This document shows, in pieces, positions 26,633 through 35,230 of a stretch of 64,000 nt of DNA. Source of the DNA: RGIG5612 sp964528825 (lineage in GTDB: Bacteria > Bacillota > Clostridia > Lachnospirales > Lachnospiraceae); the NCBI GenBank assembly GCA_964528825.1, contig CAZGVB010000003.1:1-64000 (forward strand). The letters run 5' to 3'. Below the pieces are notes generated by a model that worked only from the letters and a program-made list of their open reading frames with translations, was not told where the DNA came from and searched no databases. How positions within the stretch are numbered: position 1 is the first letter of the stretch; each line of letters begins with the position of its first letter. A program made the position numbers and the translations under genes.

Positions 26633-29161
26633 ATGGAAAAAATGTATTGCAATATGACCGGCGGCGGCCCTGTTTCCGTATATGTCGAAGACGGTGTCGT
26701 TACTCGTGTCAGACCATTGCAGATTCCGGAAGAAGATTTTCCGGATCCATGGGAGATCAAGGCTTCGGACGGCAAGATATACAGCCCACCTAAAGCTTTC
26801 AGACTTTCACCACCGGTTCATGGTGAGAAAAACCGTATCTATTCAAAGGACAGGATCCTCTATCCTATGAAGCGTGTTGACTGGAACCCATACGGTGAGC
26901 GTAATCCTCAAAACCGTGGTAAGAGCGGATATGAGAGAATCACATGGGATCAGGCCATCGAATATGTAGCACGTGAGATTGAAAGAATTCAGTCAACATA
27001 TGGTGAGGCTGCTCTTACAGGCATGACATCATCACATCATAACTGGGGCGTTGTAGGATACAAGATGGGACCGTTCCATCGTTTCATGCATATGCTTCAT
27101 TATACTCCGATCTATGACAACCCGGATTCATGGGAAGGCTGGCATTGGGGATCTACTCATACATACGGCTTCCAGTGGAGACTTGGTATGCCGGAGCAGT
27201 TCGATCTTCTTGAAGATACGATGCAGAACAGTGAGATGATCGTATTCTGGTCCAACGACCCTGACTCAACAAGAGGTACTTATTCAGGACAGGAATCTCA
27301 TATCTGGCGTGTATGGCTCAAAGAAATGGGCATAAAGACTATCTGCATAGATCCTCTTTACAACTATACAGCTGCAGTTATGGACAGCACATGGCTTGGA
27401 CCGCGTCCAGGATCAGATACAGCTCTTGCTATGGCTATAGCATATCAGTGGATCATTGATGATACATATGATCACGACTATGTTGAGAGACGTACTGTAG
27501 GATTTGATAAGTTCAAGGAGTATATCCTTGGTGAGAGTGATGACATGTGTCCTAAGACTCCTGAGTGGGCTGAAGCACAGTCAGGCATACCTGCAAGAAG
27601 AATCCGTGCACTTGCTCGTGAATGGGCAAAGAAGCGTACTGTTATGTCTGCAGGATGTCGTGGTGGTCAGGGAAGCGCATGCCGTGCAGCATATGCTACA
27701 GAATGGGCTCGTATGATGGTTCTTCTTCCTGCTATGCAGGGACTCGGAAAGCCGGGCGTATCTATCTGGGGCACAACAATGGGAGCACCTGCAAGCTATA
27801 AGTGGTTCCCGGGATATGCAGAGCCAGAAGGACAGATGGGAAGATCAAGTATCGCTCATGATAAGATCTGCTTCCGCAATCCTACCCAGCAAAGATTGTT
27901 CCGTCTTACACTTCCGGATGCAATACTTACAGGCCATGATGCATTCAACGGTGAAGGCTTCTGCGGACAGAGCCTTGATCAGCAATTTACACACAATATC
28001 TATCCTCAGGAGACTAAGGTTCATATGTTCTATCGTTACGGCGGTTCCTTCATGGGTACCATGAGCGATACGAACAAGTGGGTAAAGATGTATCAAAGTC
28101 CTGAACTTGAGTGCGTTGTTAACCAGGATTGCTGGTTCTCATCAGAGACAAATATGGCCGACATCATCCTTCCGGCATGCACAAACTTCGAGCGTAACGA
28201 TATCGGTGAATGGGCTACCTGTGGTGGTTATACTACTATGGCTCATATCGGAAATAACTGGAGAGTTATCGTTCGCGAGCAGAAGGCTGTAGAGCCCCTC
28301 GGCGAGTCAAAGAGCGACTATGAGATCCTCAGACTTATCGCAGCAAGACTCGGACGTGAGTTTGAGTTTACTGAGGGAAGAGACGAGGATGCATGGGCAA
28401 AGGCATACTTCGAGATCTCTGATATCGCAAAGGACGGCGATATCACATGGGAAGAGTTCAACCGCAAGGGATATTATATTGTTCCATGCCCGAAGGACAG
28501 AGTACCTCATCCATCAATGCGTTGGTTCTATGAGGAGCGTGAGGCAGATACACCGGATCCGGGCAACCTTCCGCGCAAGTGGGGTCATCCGGAAAGACTT
28601 GGTACATATACAGGTCTTATCGAATTTGCTGCAGAATCTCTTAAGGTTAATACTCCTCACGATCAGGAGAGACCTATTGTTCCTCACTTCATTCCTTCAT
28701 GGGAAGGATATAAGAGTGATACATGGCATAAATATCCGATGCAGATCATCTCACCTCACCCAAGGTGGTCTTTCCATACTCATTATGACAAGCATGAGTC
28801 ATGGCTTGATGATATCCCAATGCATCGTGTAAAGATCAACGGATATCCGTATTGGCCATGCAGGATCAATCCGAAGGATGCAGAGGCAAGAGGCATTAAG
28901 GATGGCGATATCGTTGAGCTTTATAATGACAGAGGAAGCGTTCTTTGCGCTGCTTCGGTTACATATAGAGTTCCTGAGGGAGTTCTTCACAGCTATGGAT
29001 GCTCCGCAAGATATGATCCGATTGAGAAAGGCGTTCCCGGATCTACAGACCGTGCAGGTTGTGTAAATATTCTTACTGCATCAACAATGCTTTCTAAGAA
29101 TGTACCGGGTATGACACCTAACTCATGTCTTTGCGAAATAAGAAAATGGGAGGAGAAGTAA
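26633..29161 (+). CDS. Pyrogallol-phloroglucinol transhydroxylase-like molybdopterin enzyme, large subunit
   Basis: Mo-bisMGD oxidoreductase of 842 residues, close in layout to the alpha subunit of Pelobacter acidigallici transhydroxylase (about 875). That enzyme moves a hydroxyl between pyrogallol and 1,2,3,5-tetrahydroxybenzene, yielding phloroglucinol. The N-terminus lacks the four-Cys cluster of formate-dehydrogenase relatives, as in transhydroxylase. Residues His135 (SSHHNWG), Asp165-Ser166 (NPDSWEGWHWG) and Tyr395 (PGYAEPEG) fall at a constant offset of nine from the residues I recall as His144, Asp174, Ser175 (Mo ligand) and Tyr404 in the crystal structure. No Tat signal is seen, so it is cytoplasmic. 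The start ATG 26633 has AGGAGG upstream. Related catechol dehydroxylases are the alternative assignment. Confidence 0.85.
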   Translation: MEKMYCNMTGGGPVSVYVEDGVVTRVRPLQIPEEDFPDPWEIKASDGKIYSPPKAFRLSPPVHGEKNRIYSKDRILYPMKRVDWNPYGERNPQNRGKSGYERITWDQAIEYVAREIERIQSTYGEAALTGMTSSHHNWGVVGYKMGPFHRFMHMLHYTPIYDNPDSWEGWHWGSTHTYGFQWRLGMPEQFDLLEDTMQNSEMIVFWSNDPDSTRGTYSGQESHIWRVWLKEMGIKTICIDPLYNYTAAVMDSTWLGPRPGSDTALAMAIAYQWIIDDTYDHDYVERRTVGFDKFKEYILGESDDMCPKTPEWAEAQSGIPARRIRALAREWAKKRTVMSAGCRGGQGSACRAAYATEWARMMVLLPAMQGLGKPGVSIWGTTMGAPASYKWFPGYAEPEGQMGRSSIAHDKICFRNPTQQRLFRLTLPDAILTGHDAFNGEGFCGQSLDQQFTHNIYPQETKVHMFYRYGGSFMGTMSDTNKWVKMYQSPELECVVNQDCWFSSETNMADIILPACTNFERNDIGEWATCGGYTTMAHIGNNWRVIVREQKAVEPLGESKSDYEILRLIAARLGREFEFTEGRDEDAWAKAYFEISDIAKDGDITWEEFNRKGYYIVPCPKDRVPHPSMRWFYEEREADTPDPGNLPRKWGHPERLGTYTGLIEFAAESLKVNTPHDQERPIVPHFIPSWEGYKSDTWHKYPMQIISPHPRWSFHTHYDKHESWLDDIPMHRVKINGYPYWPCRINPKDAEARGIKDGDIVELYNDRGSVLCAASVTYRVPEGVLHSYGCSARYDPIEKGVPGSTDRAGCVNILTASTMLSKNVPGMTPNSCLCEIRKWEEK

Positions 29162-29162
29162 G

Positions 29163-29798
29163 ATGGCAAAAAAATATGGTTTGATCATTGATGTTACTCG
29201 TGCCGATGGCTGCGGATCCGATCTCCTTTCAGTTGTTGATGAGATGACAGCTATCGTTAATCAACCGACAGATTCTGAGATTCCGGAAGGCAAAGCACCG
29301 ATCTGGGTTGCTCAAAAGGAAGTTGAGCAAGGACAGAATATGAAGGTGAAGATGGATTATATCCCGGCAGTATTTCCGATCGAGCATGATCTCAAGCCTC
29401 TTGAGGTCATCTATGACGATCCTACGATGTATATGCAATGGGGTGATCTTGACGATCCTGACAGCGATGTAGCAAAATTCCTTGCTGCAAATGCTGACGA
29501 TATCACAGATTGCACTCCAGAGGGACTTGATTATAAGCTTCTTTACTATAAGATGCCTAAGCCATTCATCACAGGTGAAGTTATCAGCGCTGACGGTGAA
29601 TGCAAGAATGGAGCAAAGGTTACCCTTACATGCAAGAAGACGGGTGCAAAGAAGGAAGAGACCACAGATTTCCTTGGCGACTTCCAGTTCCTCGGACTTG
29701 TAAAGGACGGAGAATATACACTTGAGATCGAGGGCGTAGCTCCTATGGATATCAAGCTCGATGAGGCAAAGGATCTCGGAACAATAAAGATCGCATAG
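29163..29798 (+). CDS. Transhydroxylase small subunit lacking Fe-S cluster ligands
   Basis: A 211-residue partner gene that starts one base after the large-subunit stop. It opens with the same MAKKYGL-IID strand as the 21318 homologue and ends with the same transthyretin-like beta domain (about residues 137-211), but the ferredoxin half has shrunk from about 190 to 120 residues. Only one cysteine (Cys17) remains there; the other three (117, 147, 157) are outside cluster positions. The middle block with the second and third cluster motifs is deleted, joining directly into MQWGDLDDPDSDVAKF. No [4Fe-4S] cluster can be ligated in the known way. The frame is intact and well expressed by context, so it is not decay. 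It probably keeps a structural role. Confidence 0.85.
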   Translation: MAKKYGLIIDVTRADGCGSDLLSVVDEMTAIVNQPTDSEIPEGKAPIWVAQKEVEQGQNMKVKMDYIPAVFPIEHDLKPLEVIYDDPTMYMQWGDLDDPDSDVAKFLAANADDITDCTPEGLDYKLLYYKMPKPFITGEVISADGECKNGAKVTLTCKKTGAKKEETTDFLGDFQFLGLVKDGEYTLEIEGVAPMDIKLDEAKDLGTIKIA

Positions 29799-29850
29799 AT
29801 CAGGTTTGTTTCTCCTTTAAACAAGAGTGGAGACTTGTAATTAACATATT

Positions 29851-29880
29851 AGGCAGTGTCGGATTCCGGCACTGCCTTTT
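29851..29880 (+). terminator. Intrinsic terminator after transhydroxylase genes
   Basis: A 12-base-pair stem (29851-29862 with 29866-29877, one T-G pair) with a 3-base loop is followed by TTTT. It lies 52 bases after the small-subunit stop. Confidence 0.8.
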
Positions 29881-29901
29881 AAATGTCAAAGTTAAATTTT
29901 T

Positions 29902-29959
29902 GGTTGGCATAGCCTACACGCACAGTACTAAAAATTGTCTGAATGAAAGATTTGCAGGC
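29902..29959 (+). repeat. Dispersed intergenic repeat, copy A
   Basis: This 58-base stretch matches 36768-36825 at 44 of 58 positions by hand alignment without gaps. The best part is AAAATTGTC followed by ATGAAAGATTT. It lies in the 368-base gene-free region 29799-30166, which also holds the transhydroxylase terminator, the yebC promoter and leader hairpins, and no convincing gene. Confidence 0.5.
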
Positions 29960-30003
29960 GATTACCCTACAGCGACTGACAGCAGTGGTTAAAGCGATGC
30001 TGA

Positions 30004-30032
30004 TTGATTTTTTTTGAAAAAATATATATAAT
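30004..30032 (+). promoter_or_regulatory. Promoter of the yebC operon
   Basis: TTGATT at 30004-30009, a 17-base AT-rich spacer and a perfect TATAAT at 30027-30032 precede yebC by 134 bases, leaving a leader that contains two competing hairpins. Confidence 0.65.
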
Positions 30033-30039
30033 GAATTGC

Positions 30040-30083
30040 TCAGGTATTTTTTTGAGACCTGAAGATGTTAAATATCTTCAGGT
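30040..30083 (+). promoter_or_regulatory. Competing hairpins in the yebC leader
   Basis: TCAGGT (30040-30045) can pair with ACCTGA (30057-30062). The same ACCTGA begins a perfect 10-base-pair stem ACCTGAAGAT/ATCTTCAGGT (30057-30066 with 30074-30083). The two structures exclude each other, as in attenuators. No T-run directly follows, so control at translation or stability is more likely. Confidence 0.4.
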
Positions 30084-30166
30084 GCTGATGCCATATTGTG
30101 ATAGGGAAGATCGATCCTTAAAGATACCTGCAGAGCATTATAAAAATAATATTAAAAGAGGTTTAT

Positions 30167-30895
30167 ATGTCAGGACATTCAAAATTTGCAAATATCAAGC
30201 ATAAAAAAGAAAAAAATGATGCTGCTAAGGGAAAAATGTTCACTATCATAGGTAAAGAGATAGCGATAGCAGTAAAGGAGGGCGGAGCCGATCCGAATAA
30301 TAATTCTAAGCTTCGCGATGTTATAGCTAAGGCAAAAGCAAATAATATGCCTAATGATACTATAGAACGCGGCATAAAGAAGGCAGCAGGCGAAGGTGGA
30401 AATGTAAATTATGAAGCCATAACATACGAGGGCTATGGTCCGGAAGGAACGGCTATCATTGTTAATACTCTTACAGACAACAAGAATCGTACCGCAGCAA
30501 ACGTAAAATATGCATTTACAAAAGGCGGCGGCAATGTAGGTACGCCCGGATGTGTATCATATATGTTTGATAAAAAGGGACAGATCATCATAGATAAAGA
30601 AGAAGTCGAGCTTAGCTCAGATGAGCTTATGATGACCGCACTCGACGCAGGCGCAGAGGATTTTTCAGAGGATGATGATTCGTATACTATTCTCACTGAT
30701 CCCGATGATTTCAGCAATGTGAGAGCTTCATTGGAGGAAGCGGGGATACCTATGGTCGATGCGCAGATCTCAATGATTCCTCAGACATATGTAGAGCTTG
30801 CGGATGAGAACAGCATCAACAGTCTTACAAGGATACTGGATCTTCTTGATGAAGATGACGATGTGCAGGAAGTTTTCCACAATTGGAACGAATAA
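30167..30895 (+). CDS. yebC: YebC/PmpR family regulatory protein
   Basis: Conserved cytoplasmic protein of 242 residues, the standard length. It opens with the family signature MSGHSKFANIKHKKEKNDAAKGK, with NMPNDTIERGIKKAAG and YEGYGPEGTAIIV further in. Members act on transcription and, as recent work shows, on ribosomes stalled at proline-rich stretches. The start ATG 30167 follows AAGAGG. It is the first gene of the series yebC, DUF512 protein, der, plsY, gpsA, mutS-like, all tightly spaced and plus strand. Confidence 0.95.
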   Translation: MSGHSKFANIKHKKEKNDAAKGKMFTIIGKEIAIAVKEGGADPNNNSKLRDVIAKAKANNMPNDTIERGIKKAAGEGGNVNYEAITYEGYGPEGTAIIVNTLTDNKNRTAANVKYAFTKGGGNVGTPGCVSYMFDKKGQIIIDKEEVELSSDELMMTALDAGAEDFSEDDDSYTILTDPDDFSNVRASLEEAGIPMVDAQISMIPQTYVELADENSINSLTRILDLLDEDDDVQEVFHNWNE

Positions 30896-30900
30896 TATAA

Positions 30901-32283
30901 ATGTCGGCATATAAACATACTATTGTGGGCGTGGTAAAGGGTTCCATTGCCCACAAATTGCATATAAAAAAAGGCGACAAGCTTATTTCCGTAAATGGTG
31001 AAAAGATCAAAGATATATTTGATTATCAATTTATCATTGCGGATGAATATGTTACCCTCGAGATTGAAAGAGCCAATGGTAATATAGATATCTTTGAGAT
31101 AGAAAAGGATTATGACGACGATATCGGACTCGAATTTTCCAATTCGCTTATGGATGAATATCACAGCTGCCGCAATAAATGCATCTTTTGTTTCATCGAC
31201 CAGATGCCGAAGGGAATGAGAGAGACTCTGTATTTCAAGGATGACGATTCGAGACTTTCTTTTTTACAGGGCAATTATGTTACCTTGACTAATATGAAGG
31301 ATGCGGATATTGACAGGATCATACGTTATCATATGGAGCCCATCAATATTTCGGTACATACCACTGACCCGGATCTCAGGATAAAAATGCTGCAAAATCG
31401 TTTCGCGGGAGATTGTCTTAAATATATAGACAGACTCTGTGAGGCCGGTATACATATGAATGCTCAGATAGTCCTATGCAAAGGCATAAATGACGGCGGG
31501 GAACTTAGAAGGACTATACGTGATCTGATGAAATATGCTCCTGTCATGCAAAGTGTTTCGGTTGTGCCTGCGGGGCTTACGAAGTTCAGAGAAGGATTAT
31601 ATCCTCTCGATTTTTACGGGCCATCGGATGCCTGCGCTGCGATAGATATTATTGAGGATCTCCAGAAGGAAGCATTTGAAGCTTTCGGTCTGCATTTTGT
31701 TCATGCAAGCGATGAGTTTTATCTGATGGCACAAAGGGACGTTCCCGAAGAGGGCAGATATGACGGATATATGCAGCTTGAAAACGGTGTCGGCATGATA
31801 AGATTGCAAAGAGAGGAATTTTCAAGCAGCATGGATGACGCCGTAAAGGACGCATTAAAGGTAAGATCAAGGCATATATCACTTGCCACGGGTCTGAGTG
31901 CGGCAGATGAGATGCGCACTCTTGCAGATCTCTTTACAGACAGGTTCGGTGGAGTGATAGATATTTTCCCTATAGTCAATAATTTCTTTGGGGAACATAT
32001 CACCGTGTCGGGGCTTATATGCGGATGTGACCTTCTGGAACAGCTTGAGGGAAAGGATCTTGGCGAGGAGTTGCTTATCCCGGTAAACATGCTGAGAAGC
32101 GGTGAGGATTATTTCCTTGATGATACAAGACTTGATGAGATACAAGAAAAGCTAAAGACAAGGATTACAGTAGTTCCGTCATCGGGAGATGCTCTTTTTA
32201 GGGCATTCGCCGGACTTGAGAATACGGATTTTAGGAGACAGATTTATGAGCAAGCCGATAGTGGCGATAGTCGGAAGGCCTAA
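30901..32283 (+). CDS. PDZ/radical-SAM/DUF512 protein
   Basis: A 460-residue protein of the DUF512 family (TIGR03279-like), commonly encoded next to der in clostridia. Residues 1-65 form a PDZ-like fold (VVKGSIAHKLHIKKGDKLISVNG). A radical-SAM-type cysteine cluster follows at about 84-91 in SCRNKCIFCFIDQMPKG, and the C-terminal third (FYLMAQRDVPEEGRYDGY onward) is the DUF512 domain. The substrate is not known. Its end overlaps the der start by 38 bases, which points to coupled translation. Confidence 0.88.
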   Translation: MSAYKHTIVGVVKGSIAHKLHIKKGDKLISVNGEKIKDIFDYQFIIADEYVTLEIERANGNIDIFEIEKDYDDDIGLEFSNSLMDEYHSCRNKCIFCFIDQMPKGMRETLYFKDDDSRLSFLQGNYVTLTNMKDADIDRIIRYHMEPINISVHTTDPDLRIKMLQNRFAGDCLKYIDRLCEAGIHMNAQIVLCKGINDGGELRRTIRDLMKYAPVMQSVSVVPAGLTKFREGLYPLDFYGPSDACAAIDIIEDLQKEAFEAFGLHFVHASDEFYLMAQRDVPEEGRYDGYMQLENGVGMIRLQREEFSSSMDDAVKDALKVRSRHISLATGLSAADEMRTLADLFTDRFGGVIDIFPIVNNFFGEHITVSGLICGCDLLEQLEGKDLGEELLIPVNMLRSGEDYFLDDTRLDEIQEKLKTRITVVPSSGDALFRAFAGLENTDFRRQIYEQADSGDSRKA

Positions 32284-33571
32284 TGTAGGCAAATCAACAT
32301 TATTCAATGCACTTGCGGGAAGCAAGATCTCAATAGTGAATGACGAGCCCGGCGTTACGAGAGATAGGATATACGCCGATGTTTCGTGGCTTGATATGGA
32401 TTTTACACTTGTAGATACCGGCGGAATCGAGCCTGACAGCAGGGATATCATCCTGTCACAAATGAGAGAACAGGCTCAGATAGCGATAGATACCGCAGAT
32501 GTGATAATTTTTATGACGGATGTAAGGCAGGGACTGGTCGATGCCGACGACAAGGTGGCCGATATGCTGAGACGCAGCGGTAAGCCTATCGTACTGGTGG
32601 TAAATAAGGTCGACAATCCGTCGAAGCAGGAACTCGATGTCTATGAGTTTTATAATCTGGGGCTTGGGGATCCGTATGCAATCTCGTCGACAGGAAAGCT
32701 CGGAATAGGCGACATGCTCGATAAGGTGACGGAATACTTTGATAGAAAATATCTTGATGAAGAAGAGGAAGAACGTCCGCGGATCGCTATCATCGGCAAG
32801 CCGAATGTTGGGAAATCCTCTCTTATAAATGCTCTCTCAAACGAACAGAGAGTCATAGTATCCGATATTCCCGGAACAACGAGAGATGCTGTTGATACGA
32901 TCATCAGACATAATGAAAGAGAATATGTATTTATAGATACCGCGGGACTTCGCAGAAAAAGTCATATAAAAGAGGAACTTGAAAGGTACAGCATCATAAG
33001 GGCGGTAGCTGCAGTAGAGCATGCGGATGTTGTACTTATGGTCATAGATGCATCCGAGGGTGTGACAGATCAGGATACGAAGATAGCAGGCATTGCTCAT
33101 GAAAGGGGCAAGGGCGTTATCATCGTGGTCAACAAGTGGGACTCTATTGAAAAGGACGATAAGACCATCTATAAATTTACGGAAAAGATACGCGGCGCCT
33201 TTTCATATATGCCATATGCAAGACTTTTATTTGTATCGGCGAAGACCGGCCAGCGGCTCGATAAGCTGTTTGATCTTATTGATGTAGTTGTGGAAAATCA
33301 TTCGAGAAGGATAGCCACGGGTGTAGTAAATGAGATCATTTATGAGGCAACAGCTATAAATCAGCCTCCATCCGATAAAGGAAAAAAATTAAAGATATTC
33401 TATACCACGCAGGTGGGAGTAAAACCGCCTTCATTTGTGATATTCGTTAACGAAAAGAAGCTTATGCATTTTTCTTACTTAAGATATATCGAAAATAAGC
33501 TGAGAGAGGCCTTCGGTTTTGAGGGTACACCTATCAAATTTATCATCAGGGAACGTAAAGAGAAGCAATAA
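32246..33571 (+). CDS. der: GTPase Der (EngA)
   Basis: Tandem-domain GTPase needed for 50S ribosome assembly, 441 residues. The first G domain has GRPNVGKSTLFN at residues 9-20, DTGG and NKVD. The second has GKPNVGKSSLINAL near 184, DTAG and NKWD. The KH-like C-terminal domain ends in the basic RERKEK. ATG 32246 is chosen with AGGAGA upstream; the frame runs open to 32189 inside the previous gene. The stop overlaps the plsY start by one base. Confidence 0.96.
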   Translation: MSKPIVAIVGRPNVGKSTLFNALAGSKISIVNDEPGVTRDRIYADVSWLDMDFTLVDTGGIEPDSRDIILSQMREQAQIAIDTADVIIFMTDVRQGLVDADDKVADMLRRSGKPIVLVVNKVDNPSKQELDVYEFYNLGLGDPYAISSTGKLGIGDMLDKVTEYFDRKYLDEEEEERPRIAIIGKPNVGKSSLINALSNEQRVIVSDIPGTTRDAVDTIIRHNEREYVFIDTAGLRRKSHIKEELERYSIIRAVAAVEHADVVLMVIDASEGVTDQDTKIAGIAHERGKGVIIVVNKWDSIEKDDKTIYKFTEKIRGAFSYMPYARLLFVSAKTGQRLDKLFDLIDVVVENHSRRIATGVVNEIIYEATAINQPPSDKGKKLKIFYTTQVGVKPPSFVIFVNEKKLMHFSYLRYIENKLREAFGFEGTPIKFIIRERKEKQ

Positions 33572-34236
33572 TGGATCGTTTAATCTGTTTTATATGCCTT
33601 ATGGCAGGATATTTTTTCGGATGTATTCAGACGGCATACATAATCGGAAAAATTAAGCATATAGATATCAGAAAGCAAGGAAGCGGCAATCTCGGAGCTA
33701 CCAATGCCACACGTGTACTTGGCAATTTCTGGGGGATCTTCACTGCAGTATGTGATATTTTGAAGGTTTTCCTCGCTGAATATGTCATTTATCTTATACT
33801 TATATGTGGAATCGGCTATACAGAGGTTGATCGCATAACGCTTTTTCTTTATATCGGATTCGGTGTTGTGATCGGACACAATTTTCCTTTTTATCTGCAT
33901 TTTAAAGGCGGAAAGGGCGTGGCCGCGTCTGCGGCGGCTCTTATATCACTTTGGGATCTGAAGATGATAATCATAGGAGTGATCATTTTCTTCGGTATCT
34001 GCTTTGCCACAAGATATGTTTCATTGGCGTCTATGACACTTATAGCATCTGAGCTGATTATTTTCATTATTCTTACACAATCGGGAAATATAATATTGCG
34101 GCAAAGATATACTGCCGATTGCTACATTATCGTGGCATTGATGGCATTTCTTGTCATTTTTCAACACAGAGATAATATTGCAAGATTGACTGAGGGCTGC
34201 GAACGCAGATTCAGTTTTCACAGAAAGGAGAAATAA
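33571..34236 (+). CDS. plsY: Acyl-phosphate glycerol-3-phosphate acyltransferase PlsY
   Basis: Integral membrane enzyme of 221 residues that makes lysophosphatidic acid from acyl-phosphate. The three PlsY motifs are present: GSGNLGATNATRVLG near residue 38, GHNFPFYLHFKGGKGVAAS near residue 106, and SLASM near residue 151. Several hydrophobic helices surround them. It lies between der and gpsA, and gpsA makes its glycerol-3-phosphate substrate. Confidence 0.95.
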   Translation: MDRLICFICLMAGYFFGCIQTAYIIGKIKHIDIRKQGSGNLGATNATRVLGNFWGIFTAVCDILKVFLAEYVIYLILICGIGYTEVDRITLFLYIGFGVVIGHNFPFYLHFKGGKGVAASAAALISLWDLKMIIIGVIIFFGICFATRYVSLASMTLIASELIIFIILTQSGNIILRQRYTADCYIIVALMAFLVIFQHRDNIARLTEGCERRFSFHRKEK

Positions 34237-34237
34237 C

Positions 34238-35230
34238 ATGGCACATATAGCTGTTTTAGGCGGAGGAAGTTGGGCATTGGCACTTAGCGTACTTTTATCC
34301 GACAACGGACATAATGTGACATTATGGAGCGCTGTAGAAGAAGAAATAGAAATACTTAAGAGGGACCATGAAAATCCGAAATATCTTCCGGGAGTCATCA
34401 TACCGGAGAATATATATCTAACTGCCGATCTTGCGGAGGCTGTTTGCGGGAAGGATGTCATCGTATGCGCTGTCGCATCAAAATTTACCCGTTCTACCGC
34501 TAAAAGACTGAAGGGGCTTATACCGGACGGTCAAATAATTGTAAATGTCGCAAAGGGACTTGAAAGCGGTACCTTATACACACTAAAACAAGTTATAGAA
34601 GAAGAGCTTGAGAATGCGAAGGTATATGTTCTTTCAGGACCTTCACACGCAGAGGAGGTATCCAGGAGGATGCCCACGGTCGTAACGGTGGCGGGGGACG
34701 ACAATGAGACAGCAGTTTATCTGCAGGAGATATTTGCAAGCGCCGTATTTAGAGTATATACAAGTGATGATGCTCTGGGTGTAGAGCTTGGAGGCTCACT
34801 TAAAAATGTGATAGCGCTTGCGGCAGGTATTGCCGATGGAATAGGATACGGTGATAACATAAAAGCAGCACTTATCACGAGGGGCATCAAGGAGATGGCT
34901 TCTCTTGCAGAAAAAATGGGCGCAAAGCATGAGACTCTCTACGGGCTCAGCGGTATGGGAGATCTCATTGTTACCTGTGCAAGCATGCATAGTCGTAACA
35001 GAAGGGCAGGCATCCTCATAGGTCAAGGAAAATCCAAGGATGAGGCCGTAAAAGAAGTAAATATGGTCGTTGAAGGCATTGTTTCGGCTGAGGCTGCAAG
35101 AGAACTTGCAAAGAAAAATTGTGTCGAGATGCCTATTATAAATGCCGTAAATCAGATTCTGTTTGAAAATCTTGATCCGAGGACGGCTGTGAACAATCTC
35201 ATGACAAGAGAATTCGGAAAGGAATATTGA
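34238..35230 (+). CDS. gpsA: Glycerol-3-phosphate dehydrogenase [NAD(P)+]
   Basis: Cytoplasmic enzyme of 330 residues that reduces dihydroxyacetone phosphate to sn-glycerol-3-phosphate for phospholipid synthesis. The N-terminal Rossmann site is LGGGSWALALS (a minor change from the usual GSWGTAL). GPSHAEEV near residue 134, and KNVIALAAGIADG with the catalytic Lys near residue 190, are typical. AGG-AG ribosome site before ATG 34238. The stop overlaps the TTG start of the next gene. Confidence 0.95.
   Translation: MAHIAVLGGGSWALALSVLLSDNGHNVTLWSAVEEEIEILKRDHENPKYLPGVIIPENIYLTADLAEAVCGKDVIVCAVASKFTRSTAKRLKGLIPDGQIIVNVAKGLESGTLYTLKQVIEEELENAKVYVLSGPSHAEEVSRRMPTVVTVAGDDNETAVYLQEIFASAVFRVYTSDDALGVELGGSLKNVIALAAGIADGIGYGDNIKAALITRGIKEMASLAEKMGAKHETLYGLSGMGDLIVTCASMHSRNRRAGILIGQGKSKDEAVKEVNMVVEGIVSAEAARELAKKNCVEMPIINAVNQILFENLDPRTAVNNLMTREFGKEY

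Noticed and set aside
29163..29798. Small transhydroxylase subunit as a decaying pseudogene
   Set aside because: The frame is intact, tightly coupled to the large subunit and ends with a well-conserved beta domain; the cysteine loss is coordinated with deletion of whole cluster blocks rather than random damage.
30004..30204. Short open frame overlapping the yebC promoter
   Set aside because: It covers the promoter and leader hairpins, ends inside yebC in another frame and has no ribosome binding site.
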